Part shown: in pieces, positions 1-7,324 of the stretch
Position numbering within the stretch: position 1 is the stretch's first letter
How the letters are laid out: the number at the start of each line of letters is the position of its first letter
Assembly (NCBI RefSeq): GCF_002482975.1
Contig: NZ_DLHA01000026.1
Coordinates: 124,979 to 146,473 of the forward strand
Length of the DNA: 21,495 nucleotides
Direction: 5' to 3'
Source of the DNA: Flavobacterium sp. UBA7680
GTDB taxonomy: Bacteria > Bacteroidota > Bacteroidia > Flavobacteriales > Flavobacteriaceae
The notes under the pieces: model-generated
Seen by the model: only the letters and a program-made list of their open reading frames with translations
Database searches by the model: none
Told to the model about the DNA's origin: nothing
Program-made: the position numbers and the translations under genes

Positions 1-22
1 AGTTCGAGCCTCGTCTTTCGCT
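1..22 (+). tRNA. 3' end of a tRNA gene, probably tRNA-Gly (truncated by window edge)
   Basis: The first 22 bases fit the 3' part of a tRNA. They show the last two bases of the T-stem (AG), a seven-base T-loop TTCGAGC, the 3' T-stem CTCGT pairing with the AG, a seven-base 3' acceptor strand CTTTCGC, and a discriminator T. The acceptor implies a 5' strand GCGAAAG, and the C2-G71, G3-C70 and U73 combination is what bacterial tRNA-Gly uses. CCA is not encoded, as is usual in Bacteroidota. A strong terminator follows directly. The anticodon lies outside the window, so the glycine identity is an inference. Confidence 0.7.
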
Positions 23-26
23 CTTC

Positions 27-57
27 AAAAGCCTCAAACATTGTTTGAGGCTTTTTT
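27..57 (+). terminator. Rho-independent terminator after the tRNA
   Basis: A 13-base perfect stem (27-39 with 43-55) with a three-base ATT loop is followed by a T run at 52-57. It lies five bases after the tRNA discriminator and so ends the tRNA transcript. Confidence 0.85.
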
Positions 58-76
58 GTTTCTGTTATTTTTTTAA

Positions 77-151
77 ACCATATAAGTGATATAAGTTATT
101 ATAAGTTTTTTGTCAAGCTTTTTTTAAATGAACTTATATAACTTATATGGT
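77..151. repeat. Long AT-rich inverted repeat just downstream of pepE
   Basis: Arms 77-97 and 131-151 are inverted copies of 21 bases with a single mismatch (both begin ACCATATAAGT when read inward). The loop is 33 bases and AT-rich. The element ends eight bases from the pepE stop codon (pepE is on the minus strand). On the minus strand it could fold in the pepE 3' untranslated region, but the following bases (TTTAAAAAAA) are not a clean T run, so a simple terminator is doubtful. It may belong to a dispersed flavobacterial repeat family, which I could not test here. Confidence 0.6.
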
Positions 152-159
152 GGAAAACT

Positions 160-867
160 TTATTTTAAACCGCTTAAATCGCTTTCTGGTTCTAGTTCTT
201 CTGGAGTTTGGTTTTGTTTGAAGAGTCTTGCTTTTAGAGAACCTTTCAAAGTTATTTTATCTCCTTTTACTTCCAGCCAGCTTCCTTCTCTTAAACCTAA
301 AACCGGAATTGCATTAAAAGCATGGAATTCTTTAATTCTGGTTTCGCGTGTTTCGCCCATATGCTGTGAATTCGTATCTGGATCTAAATAATGCGGATTC
401 AAATTAAACGGAATCAATCCTAAAGTTTGAAAACTCGGCGGATAAATAATAGGCATATCGTTCGTAGTCTGCATTGATAAACCGCAAATGTTACTTCCGG
501 CACTTGTTCCTAAATATGGAGTTCCGCTTTTAACTTTTTCGGCAAGCAATTGCATAATGTTGTTTTTATATAGCTGTGAAACAAGCAAAAAAGTGTTTCC
601 GCCGCCGGTAAAAAAACCTTTGGCATTTTGTATGGCTTTTTCGGGGCTTTCAAATTCATGAATTCCCTGAAGTTTAATATTTATAGAAGCAAATACTTCT
701 GCTGCTTTTTTGGTGTATTCTTCGTGGGATATTCCGCCAGGTCGTGCGTACGGAATAAATAAAACAGTGGTACAGTTTTTAAAATGTAATTGTAACGTAG
801 GTAGTAAATAATCTAAATAACTGCCGCCGTGCAGTGTAGATGTGCTGGCGATGATAATGCTTTTCAT
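160..867 (-). CDS. pepE: Peptidase E (alpha-aspartyl dipeptidase, family S51)
   Basis: 235 residues, the usual length for PepE. The family is a cytoplasmic serine peptidase that splits dipeptides with N-terminal aspartate, with a glutamine-amidotransferase-like fold. The nucleophile elbow GTSAGS is at residues 120-125 (Ser122). Asp137 and His159 (in NPHY) fall where the rest of the Salmonella-type Ser/Asp/His triad is expected. A FFTGGGNT motif at 85-92 forms part of the oxyanion region. The start is ATG at 867, giving an N-terminus (MKSIIIASTS) that begins directly with the first beta strand. The gene is transcribed toward the tRNA terminator and has its own palindrome just after its stop. 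No signal peptide is seen, so it is cytosolic. Confidence 0.92.
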   Translation of the reverse strand: MKSIIIASTSTLHGGSYLDYLLPTLQLHFKNCTTVLFIPYARPGGISHEEYTKKAAEVFASINIKLQGIHEFESPEKAIQNAKGFFTGGGNTFLLVSQLYKNNIMQLLAEKVKSGTPYLGTSAGSNICGLSMQTTNDMPIIYPPSFQTLGLIPFNLNPHYLDPDTNSQHMGETRETRIKEFHAFNAIPVLGLREGSWLEVKGDKITLKGSLKARLFKQNQTPEELEPESDLSGLK

Positions 868-973
868 AATTCTAAACTCAAATTCTATTTGATAAAGATA
901 TTAAAAAAAAGTCTGTCTAATATAATTGAGATATTGCAGTTTAATTAACATATTTTTACCAACTCATTAATAC

Positions 974-981
974 TAAATTTG
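974..981 (+). promoter_or_regulatory. Candidate Bacteroidota -7 box for the 1033-3760 gene cluster
   Basis: TAAATTTG matches the Bacteroidota -7 consensus TAnnTTTG and lies 51 bases before the TTG start at 1033. No convincing -33 TTG box is seen about 19-21 bases upstream, so this rests on one box only. Confidence 0.4.
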
Positions 982-1032
982 GAAGACATTAGGATATTTT
1001 TACCTTTTTAATAATTCCCTAATATTTTCATT

Positions 1033-1800
1033 TTGACAAAGAATATTGTATTTTTTTTAGTTGCAGTTATAAGTCAGAATTCCTGGTCTCAAAATCAGGA
1101 ACGTACGATTATAAACGGGAAAATTACGGCAAATACAAATGATTTGGAAGGAGTGTATGTTGTCAATTCTCAAACTGAGGTTATGACGACTACTGATGCA
1201 TCCGGAGCCTTTTCTATTATGGCAAAACCGGATGATGTGCTTATTTTTTCTTCGATTCAGTTTAAAGAAAACAGGGTTTCTCTTGCCTGCGAAAATTTTA
1301 CCGATTTGAATTTTACCGTAAGGATGAGTTTAGTCGTGCATCAATTGCAGGAAGTTATTGTAAAAAGATACGATAATATAAACGCTGTTTCTCTGGGAAT
1401 TGTTCCGGCGGGACAAAAATCATATACAGAAGCCGAAAGAAAATTACGTACTGCTACAGCTTTAGATGCTACAGCAAGTGCTACAGGAATGGTAGGCGGG
1501 TCAATTTCTGCAGATCCTCTTTTTAACTTTTTTTCAGGCCGAACGGCAATGCTGAAAAAAGAAGTGGAAGTAGAGCAGAAGGAATTTTTCATGAGGCTTT
1601 TAGAGAAAATGTTTACGCTGGAACATTTTGTAGAACGCTTAAAAATTCCGGCAGAATATGTAAAAGGTTTTGAATATTACGCTGTCGAAAATAAGCAGTT
1701 TACAAATATTTTGAACTCTAAAAATAAAACTTCAACCGAATTTTTGCTAGGCGAATTAGCGGTAAAGTATAAAGAAATAATTGCGAGTGAAGTTAAATAA
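1033..1800 (+). CDS. Secreted carboxypeptidase-regulatory-like protein, paralog 1
   Basis: 255 residues with a Sec signal peptide (hydrophobic stretch about 4-14, ending near SWSQ-NQ at about 20). Residues about 25-110 resemble the carboxypeptidase D regulatory-like (transthyretin-like) beta-sandwich: an INGKI start, GVYVVN, TTTDASGAFSI, then DVLIFSSIQF. A region with LGIVPAGQKSYTEAERKL and SGRTAMLKKEV (near 170-180) follows, then an alpha-helical C-terminus. The same segments recur in the next gene. The start is TTG: the reading frame is closed by a TAA at 1012-1014 and no ATG or GTG lies between. It is first of three tandem paralogs and overlaps the second. The role is unknown. Related domains sit in outer-membrane and periplasmic proteins of Bacteroidota, so an envelope location is likely. 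Confidence 0.8.
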   Translation: MTKNIVFFLVAVISQNSWSQNQERTIINGKITANTNDLEGVYVVNSQTEVMTTTDASGAFSIMAKPDDVLIFSSIQFKENRVSLACENFTDLNFTVRMSLVVHQLQEVIVKRYDNINAVSLGIVPAGQKSYTEAERKLRTATALDATASATGMVGGSISADPLFNFFSGRTAMLKKEVEVEQKEFFMRLLEKMFTLEHFVERLKIPAEYVKGFEYYAVENKQFTNILNSKNKTSTEFLLGELAVKYKEIIASEVK

Positions 1801-2515
1801 TACCCTACATATAATTTTAATTCTATTTTTTGTTCAAATTGGTTTTGGGCAAAATGCATCTTCTAAAGAAATTTTAGGACAAATCTTCGAAAAAACTACT
1901 TCGGTTGACGGAGTGAATATTATTAATAACACGACACAAGTTTCGACTATTTCTGATGCCGACGGGAGGTTTTCTATTGTGGTTAAAGAAGGTGATGTTT
2001 TGGTTTTTTCAGCAGTAAATTTAGAGCCTTATAAACGCCGAATTTCTGCCGAGGATTTAACTTTAAGTGTGCTCGTGATTAAAATGACGGCAAAAGAGAT
2101 TGAATTGAAAGAAGTTAAAGTGAATGACAATCATGGAATTACGACTGAAAATTTAGGAATAGTTCCGCATGGTCAAAAAACATATACCCCTGCAGAACGA
2201 AAAGTGTATACTGCAACTTCTACTTCTATAGATAAAATCCTCAATAAAATTTCAGGGCGTACCGCAATGTTAAAAAAAGAGGTAAATGTGGAAAAAAAGG
2301 AGATGCTTTTCAGAAAAATTGAGTATCTTTTTGATGAAAATTATTATACCGAAAGATTAAAAATTCCGGTAGATGATATCAAAGGATTTCAATTATATTG
2401 TGTGGATGATGCCGAATTTGCCGTATCTTTGAATACAAAGAATAAAACAATGAGTATGTTTTTAATAACAGAGTTAGCTCGAAAATATCTAATAATTCTC
2501 GAAAATGAAAAATAA
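1787..2515 (+). CDS. Secreted carboxypeptidase-regulatory-like protein, paralog 2
   Basis: 242 residues from the chosen GTG at 1787 (MKLNNTLHII...), which gives a clean signal peptide cut near GFG-Q. A TTG at 1781 would add two residues. The gene overlaps the end of paralog 1 by 14 bases, which suggests translational coupling. The order matches paralog 1: beta-sandwich domain with GVNIINNTTQ and DADGRFSI, then LGIVPHGQKTYTPAERK, SGRTAMLKKEV, and a C-terminal helix region with ERLKIPVDDIKGFQLYC. Compared with paralog 1 it lacks a glycine/alanine-rich insert of roughly 15-20 residues just before SGRTAML. The function is unknown and it is likely exported. Confidence 0.8.
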   Translation: MKLNNTLHIILILFFVQIGFGQNASSKEILGQIFEKTTSVDGVNIINNTTQVSTISDADGRFSIVVKEGDVLVFSAVNLEPYKRRISAEDLTLSVLVIKMTAKEIELKEVKVNDNHGITTENLGIVPHGQKTYTPAERKVYTATSTSIDKILNKISGRTAMLKKEVNVEKKEMLFRKIEYLFDENYYTERLKIPVDDIKGFQLYCVDDAEFAVSLNTKNKTMSMFLITELARKYLIILENEK

Positions 2516-3254
2516 ACTAGGAGTATTCGTTGTTTGCTTATTTTGTCAAATAATGCTTGGGCAAAATGGCTTAAGAAGGTCGCTGCACGGTCAGGTTACA
2601 AACAAATCACTTGCTATAGAAAGTGGTTATGTTATGAATATTAATGCAAAATCCAGAACTTTTATTGGTCCGGGCGGATTGTTTGATATTTTGGCCCAGC
2701 CAAAAGACACTTTAGTTTTTACCGGTTTGGCTTTTCAGTCTAAAAAAATTGTTTTAACTGAAAAAGACTGTGCGCAAATACTTTTTTCTGTGCCTTTAGA
2801 TTTGGTAAGTAATGAATTAAAAGAAGTGGTGGTTCGTAAAGATTTAAAAGTACAATCGTTAGATAAAAATTCACAGAAATATGTTGATATGCAGTTTGAA
2901 GACGATAAACTGTCGACTGCAAAAAATACGGTAATGTATTCTGATCAAACGATTAAATACGGAATGGATTTCGTGAGAATTTTTAAAGATGTTAAAAAAC
3001 TTCTTTCTAAGAATGATGTAAAAGAAGAAGAAATCACGGATATTGCCTTTGTCGAATATTCTAAAGCCAATTTTAAACCTGATTTCTTTACTAAAACCTT
3101 AGGTTTGAAAAAAGACGAAGTTGATTTGTTTTTGATGTTCTGCTCTAATGATCCGGAATCAAAAAGACATCTTAATGAAGATCAAAAATTTGAGTTGATT
3201 GATTTTTTAATCAACAAAAATGCTGAATTTAAAAAAGTGAATGCCTCTCAATAA
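2505..3254 (+). CDS. Secreted carboxypeptidase-regulatory-like protein, paralog 3 (diverged)
   Basis: 249 residues starting at ATG 2505, overlapping paralog 2 by 11 bases. The signal peptide ends near LGQ-NG at about residue 20. The N-terminal beta-sandwich is recognisable (LHGQVTN, GYVMNINAKSRTF, DTLVFTGLAFQSKKI, then ELKEVVVRKD). The C-terminal half has lost the LGIVPxGQK and SGRTAMLKKEV motifs of its two neighbours but keeps a helical segment with similar spacing. It is therefore the most diverged copy. Its stop shares bases with the next start (TAATG). No function is recognised. The tight packing implies one transcript with the flanking genes. Confidence 0.78.
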   Translation: MKNKLGVFVVCLFCQIMLGQNGLRRSLHGQVTNKSLAIESGYVMNINAKSRTFIGPGGLFDILAQPKDTLVFTGLAFQSKKIVLTEKDCAQILFSVPLDLVSNELKEVVVRKDLKVQSLDKNSQKYVDMQFEDDKLSTAKNTVMYSDQTIKYGMDFVRIFKDVKKLLSKNDVKEEEITDIAFVEYSKANFKPDFFTKTLGLKKDEVDLFLMFCSNDPESKRHLNEDQKFELIDFLINKNAEFKKVNASQ

Positions 3255-3760
3255 TGAAAAAAATATTGATTTATCCTTTAATCGGGATATTGTTTCTATC
3301 GCTTTCTTCCTTTGCATTTCATAAATTTTATGTGGGTGTTTTTCAGGTTGAATATGCGGCAGAAAAAAAAATGATTCAAATTACATCCCGCATTTTTGTT
3401 GATGATTTGAATAATGCACTGGAGAAAAAATACCATAAAAAAACTTTCGTAGGAACAGAAAAGGAAACTCCGGCAGATCTTGATTTGTTAAAAAAATATC
3501 TTGCTGAAAATTTCACTATTAAGATAAACGGACAATCAAAACCGATTACTTTTTTGTCAAAAGAAGTGGAAAGTGACGATGTTTTAATCTGTTATTCGCG
3601 AATAAAAGATATCGATAAATTTAAATCGATCGAAATTTCAAATACTCTACTTGTGGACTGGAGTTCTGAACAGCAGAATATTACACATATTTCAGCATTT
3701 GGTACTAAAAGAAGTGTCCTCTTTACAGAATCTTCAAGGAAAGAATTGTTAAAGTATTAA
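3254..3760 (+). CDS. DUF6702 family exported protein
   Basis: 168 residues. ATG overlaps the previous stop by one base (TAATG). The hydrophobic N-terminus (MKKILIYPLIGILFLSLSSFAF) looks like a signal peptide. The HKFYVGVFQVEY and ITSRIFVDDLNNALEKKY segments near residues 23-60 are typical of DUF6702, a Bacteroidota family often encoded next to M1 aminopeptidases. That pairing also holds here, since an M1 gene follows after 67 bases. The function is not established. The mature part is predicted to be a small beta-rich periplasmic or envelope protein. Confidence 0.82.
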   Translation: MKKILIYPLIGILFLSLSSFAFHKFYVGVFQVEYAAEKKMIQITSRIFVDDLNNALEKKYHKKTFVGTEKETPADLDLLKKYLAENFTIKINGQSKPITFLSKEVESDDVLICYSRIKDIDKFKSIEISNTLLVDWSSEQQNITHISAFGTKRSVLFTESSRKELLKY

Positions 3761-3827
3761 TTAATATGTTAAATTAATATTTTAATTGTTATTTTCACAC
3801 CCTGACAAAAATTACCATTAGACTTTT

Positions 3828-6065
3828 ATGAAAAAGCTTTCATTATTATTAATTTTTCCTGCAATGTTAGTTGCTCAGGAAAAAGCTGCGACACCTAAGC
3901 AGCAAGGCAGTTACGACACAAACAAATTCAGCCAGATGTACGATTTGCTGGCAACACCAAACATGTTTCGTACAGCTTCTGGAGCACCGGGACCTGCTTA
4001 TTACCAACAACAGGCAGATTATAAAATTGATGTTGAATTAGATGATAAAAATTCAAAATTAACGGGTGCTGAAACGATCACATATTCTAACAATTCACCA
4101 GATACTTTAGAGTATTTATGGGTTCAGTTAGATCAAAATCAAGCGAGAGCAAATGGACAGACTTCTTTAGCAGAAGGAGAAAAAATCAATCAGGTTTTAG
4201 CTCTTGATGGTTTTTCATCTAAATATTTGAAAAAAGATTTAGAGCGCGGTTTTAATATCGAACAGATAAAAGACGCAAAAGGAGCTCCAATGTCTTATAC
4301 GATCAACGAAACGATGATGCGTATTAATTTGGCTGCGCCTTTAAAACCGGGAGAAAAAATTTCATTTTCTATAAAATGGTGGTATAACATCAACAATTAC
4401 AGAAAAGAAGGCGGACGTTCTGGTTATGAATTTTTCGAAAAAGACGGTAATAAATTATATGTAATTGCACAATTCTATCCTAGAATGGCGGTTTACAACG
4501 ATGTTGAAGGATGGCAGAATATGCAGTTCTGGGGAAGCGGAGAGTTTGCTCTTCCTTTTGGAAACTTTGATGTAAATATTACAGTTCCTGCAGATCACGT
4601 TATTGATGCGACAGGAGAATTAACAAACAGAAGCGAAGTTTTTACAGCAGAACAAGTGAAACGTTACGAGCAGGCTCAAAAATCATTTGATAAACCTGTT
4701 GTTATTGTAACTCAGGCTGAAGCTGAAGCAGCTGAAAAAGGTTTTTCTGAAAAGAAAAAAACATGGAAATTCAGTGCTAAAAATGTTCGTGATTTCGGAA
4801 TTGCTTCTTCTAGAAAATTCATTTACGATGCAATGGCTGTAAAAATTGGCGGCAGAACTGTTATGGCAGAATCTGTTTATCCAAAAGAAGCAAACCCACT
4901 TTGGGGAGAAACTTCAACATTGACAGTTGCACACACTTTAAAAAGCTATTCTTCTCATACTTTTGATTATCCTTATCCAAAAGCGGTTTCTGTTTCTGCA
5001 GAAGATCAGGGAATGGAATATCCAATGATTTGCTGGAATTTTGGTCGTCCTGATGAAAACGGTGTTACGACTAAAGAGGTTAAAAACGGAATGATTGGGG
5101 TTATTATTCACGAAGTTGGACACACGTTCTTCCCAATGATTGTAAACTCTGATGAGCGTCAATGGACTTGGATGGATGAAGGTTTAAATTCATTTTTAGA
5201 ATATTTAGCAGAACAGGAATTAGATCCAACTTTCCCTTCAAGACGCGGACCTGCAAAAAATATTGTTCCTTATATGAGCGGTGATCAGAAATTCTTAGAG
5301 CCAATTATGTCTAACTCTGAAACGATTCACCAATTTGGCAATAACGCTTACGGAAAACCAGCTACAGGTCTTAATATTTTAAGAGAAGTAGTTATGGGAA
5401 GAGAATTGTTTGATTATGCATTTAAAACATACGCAAACAGATGGAAATTTAAACATCCAACTCCAGAGGATTTCTTTAGAACAATGGAAGATGCATCTGC
5501 AGTAGATTTAGATTGGTTTTTTAGAGGATGGTTTTATTCAACTGATTTTGTAGACATTGGAATTAAAGATGTAAAACAATATTATGTTTCTGAAACTCCA
5601 ACTGCTGATATCAAAGATGTAAAAGTGAGAAAAGGTCGTTTTGGATTCGAAAAAGGTCCTTTTGTTTACTTAGTTTCAGGAGATAATCCGGAAGTTAGTG
5701 CTTCAAGCAAAAAAGCATTAAAATTAGAAGATGTAAAACCATTGGCTGATTATGTGAACCAGACTTTTAGCGCTGAGGAAAAAGCAAGCATCAAATCGCC
5801 TAAATATTTTTATGAAGTTGAATTCAATAGACCAGGCGGGATGATTATGCCAATTCTTGTTGAAATTACTTATGAAGATGGTACAAAAGATAATTACCAA
5901 TATCCGGCACAAATTTGGAGAAAAAGTAATGAGACAGCTAAAAAAGTTTATGCAACTACAAAAGCTGTAAAAAGCATTCAGATAGATCCAAAATTACTAA
6001 CGGCGGATATCGATGTAACGAATAATTCATGGCCAAAGGTTGAACAAAAATCAAAATTTGACTAA
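3828..6065 (+). CDS. Secreted M1 family zinc metallopeptidase
   Basis: 745 residues with a signal peptide (MKKLSLLLIFPAMLVAQ). The gluzincin zinc site is complete: HEVGH at 428-432 followed after exactly 18 residues by Glu451, giving HExxH-x18-E. The exopeptidase substrate motif appears as GMEYP at 395-399 in place of the usual GAMEN. Tyr508 in AYGKPATGLNIL lies where the transition-state tyrosine of M1 enzymes is expected. The family releases N-terminal residues from peptides, and here it would act in the periplasm or outside the cell. The N-terminal beta domain (about 45-270) precedes the catalytic domain, and a beta-rich C-terminus follows. It is the last gene of the cluster and ends in a clear terminator. 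The substrate is unknown. Confidence 0.93.
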   Translation: MKKLSLLLIFPAMLVAQEKAATPKQQGSYDTNKFSQMYDLLATPNMFRTASGAPGPAYYQQQADYKIDVELDDKNSKLTGAETITYSNNSPDTLEYLWVQLDQNQARANGQTSLAEGEKINQVLALDGFSSKYLKKDLERGFNIEQIKDAKGAPMSYTINETMMRINLAAPLKPGEKISFSIKWWYNINNYRKEGGRSGYEFFEKDGNKLYVIAQFYPRMAVYNDVEGWQNMQFWGSGEFALPFGNFDVNITVPADHVIDATGELTNRSEVFTAEQVKRYEQAQKSFDKPVVIVTQAEAEAAEKGFSEKKKTWKFSAKNVRDFGIASSRKFIYDAMAVKIGGRTVMAESVYPKEANPLWGETSTLTVAHTLKSYSSHTFDYPYPKAVSVSAEDQGMEYPMICWNFGRPDENGVTTKEVKNGMIGVIIHEVGHTFFPMIVNSDERQWTWMDEGLNSFLEYLAEQELDPTFPSRRGPAKNIVPYMSGDQKFLEPIMSNSETIHQFGNNAYGKPATGLNILREVVMGRELFDYAFKTYANRWKFKHPTPEDFFRTMEDASAVDLDWFFRGWFYSTDFVDIGIKDVKQYYVSETPTADIKDVKVRKGRFGFEKGPFVYLVSGDNPEVSASSKKALKLEDVKPLADYVNQTFSAEEKASIKSPKYFYEVEFNRPGGMIMPILVEITYEDGTKDNYQYPAQIWRKSNETAKKVYATTKAVKSIQIDPKLLTADIDVTNNSWPKVEQKSKFD

Positions 6066-6074
6066 GAACAAACT

Positions 6075-6104
6075 AAAAAGACTCTGAAAAGAGTCTTTTT
6101 TTTT
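6075..6104 (+). terminator. Terminator after the M1 peptidase gene
   Basis: The 10-base stem AAAAAGACTC (6075-6084) pairs with 6091-6100 around a TGAAAA loop, and the T run continues to 6104. It separates the peptidase cluster from tatA. Confidence 0.88.
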
Positions 6105-6139
6105 AAGTAAATTTTAAAACTGTGCGCTTCAAAATTTAA

Positions 6140-6147
6140 TATCTTTG
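6140..6147 (+). promoter_or_regulatory. -7 promoter box for tatA and the PAP2 gene
   Basis: TATCTTTG matches the Bacteroidota TAnnTTTG box 22 bases before the ATG at 6170 and follows the terminator at 6075-6104. No clear -33 TTG is seen. Confidence 0.55.
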
Positions 6148-6169
6148 TGGCACAACAAAAATAAAAGAT

Positions 6170-6529
6170 ATGTTTGGTATAGGAGGAGGAGAATTAGTTT
6201 TCATACTGTTTATAGTACTAATGCTTTTTGGTTCAGACAAAGTGCCGGAAATTGCCCGTACAATGGGTAAAGCGATGGCGCAGTTAAAAAATGCAACCAA
6301 CGATATAAAAAGTGAAATTCAAAAAGGTGCAGAGGCCAATGGTCTTGACACGAAATCTTTGACTGATATTACGGGTAATATTAACGCACAAATTAATGAT
6401 GCAAAATCTAATTTGTTAGGTGATACTACTAATTTATCCAGTAATCTGTTAGGTGAAACTGCCACAGAAATCGACCAGGTAAAAGAAGACATTGAATCAC
6501 TTTCGGGACCTATAAAACGCCAAAAATAA
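6170..6529 (+). CDS. tatA: Twin-arginine translocase subunit TatA/TatE family
   Basis: 119 residues. TatA-type proteins form the pore-like assembly that carries folded Tat substrates across the inner membrane. One short N-terminal membrane helix (about 8-20) is followed by the family hinge FGSDKVPEIAR (20-30) and an amphipathic helix to about residue 55. The C-terminal tail is acidic and polar with a near-repeat (NLLGDT then NLLGET), longer than the minimal family core but common in Bacteroidota. No tatC is in the window. It is followed by the PAP2 gene after a single base, so the two are probably co-translated. Confidence 0.9.
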   Translation: MFGIGGGELVFILFIVLMLFGSDKVPEIARTMGKAMAQLKNATNDIKSEIQKGAEANGLDTKSLTDITGNINAQINDAKSNLLGDTTNLSSNLLGETATEIDQVKEDIESLSGPIKRQK

Positions 6530-6530
6530 T

Positions 6531-7094
6531 ATGCTTGAAAAAATTGAAAAATTAGATATCAATTTGCTTGTATATCTAAACGGTTTAGGTTCTGAAACAT
6601 ATGATAAATTCTGGCTGATTATTACCGAACAGGTGTATTGGACTCCATTCTTTTTATTGTTGTTTTATCTTATTTATAAAAAGATAGGAGGAAAGCAAAC
6701 TTTGTACATATTACTTTTTGTAGCAATTTTGCTTGCTTTTACAGATCAGACTTGTAATCTGTTTAAACATACTTTTCAGCGTTTACGCCCTTGTAATAAT
6801 CCCGATATAAAGGCAGATTTAAGAATTCTAATAATTAGAAATTCTTTTAGTTTCTTTTCAGGGCATGCTGCAAATACAATGGCTGTTGCTACTTTCTTAT
6901 ATTTGGCTTTAAAACGCCACTTTAAATATTTAGGCTTTTTATTCTTATGGCCTTTAATTTTCGCTTATAGCCGAATTTATTTAGGATTACATTATCCGGG
7001 AGACATTCTAACAGGATATTTCTTTGGAGCTCTTTTCGGTTTCTTAATCTTTTTGGCTTACAGAAGGTTGAAACCGCAGTATTTTCCGGGATAA
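6531..7094 (+). CDS. PAP2 superfamily membrane phosphatase
   Basis: 187 residues with about five or six hydrophobic segments. All three parts of the PAP2 active-site signature are present: K79-x6-RP (86-87), SGH at 110-112, and SR-x5-H-x3-D with Ser147, Arg148, His154 and Asp158. The family removes phosphate from lipid phosphates such as phosphatidate or undecaprenyl pyrophosphate at the membrane. Which lipid is used here cannot be read from the sequence. An undecaprenyl-pyrophosphate recycling or lipid-A-type role is plausible. ATG starts one base after the tatA stop. Confidence 0.92.
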   Translation: MLEKIEKLDINLLVYLNGLGSETYDKFWLIITEQVYWTPFFLLLFYLIYKKIGGKQTLYILLFVAILLAFTDQTCNLFKHTFQRLRPCNNPDIKADLRILIIRNSFSFFSGHAANTMAVATFLYLALKRHFKYLGFLFLWPLIFAYSRIYLGLHYPGDILTGYFFGALFGFLIFLAYRRLKPQYFPG

Positions 7095-7111
7095 TTTTTA
7101 AAGGTTCTGAG

Positions 7112-7135
7112 ACTCTAAGATGCTAAGTTTCTAAG
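7112..7135. repeat. Short tandem repeat, three 8-base units ending CTAAG
   Basis: Three consecutive 8-mers ACTCTAAG, ATGCTAAG and TTTCTAAG share the last five bases. They are located 17 bases after the PAP2 stop. The meaning is unknown. Confidence 0.5.
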
Positions 7136-7162
7136 TTTTTTCATATAGAATTTAGATAAATT

Positions 7163-7286
7163 GCCTCCAGCTTTAGCTGGAGATTTTATAGATCAAATTA
7201 AGAAGGCTTTAGCCAAAATACACTAAGTATTTGGCTAAAGCCTTTTTCTTTTTTTAGCTTTATTATCTCCAGCTGAAGCTGGAGGC
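7163..7286. repeat. Nested palindromic intergenic element (three hairpins)
   Basis: The outer copies at 7163-7184 and 7265-7286 are inverted relative to each other and match at 21 of 22 positions. Each is itself a hairpin: in copy 1 CTCCAGCT (7165-7172) pairs with AGCTGGAG (7175-7182). Between them an inner stem AAGGCTTTAGCC (7203-7214) pairs with GGCTAAAGCCTT (7233-7244), extended by further A-T pairs and a TAC/GTA pair with one bulged A. T-rich sequence follows the inner stem on the plus strand, so it could also end the tatA-PAP2 transcript. The layered symmetry is REP- or MITE-like. No open reading frame is inside. Confidence 0.75.
7203..7257 (+). terminator. Probable terminator of the tatA-PAP2 transcript inside the nested repeat
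   Basis: A stem of 12 perfect pairs plus several more is followed by T-rich sequence (7243-7257) in the plus direction. It is the only terminator-like structure between the PAP2 stop and the convergent dioxygenase gene. Confidence 0.55.
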
Positions 7287-7324
7287 TATTGAAATTTTTA
7301 TTTTACAATATTCTTGAAATCGTT

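Noticed and set aside
128..391. Plus-strand 87-residue reading frame opposite pepE
   Set aside because: It starts inside the inverted repeat at 77-151 and lies opposite pepE codons, with no family resemblance.
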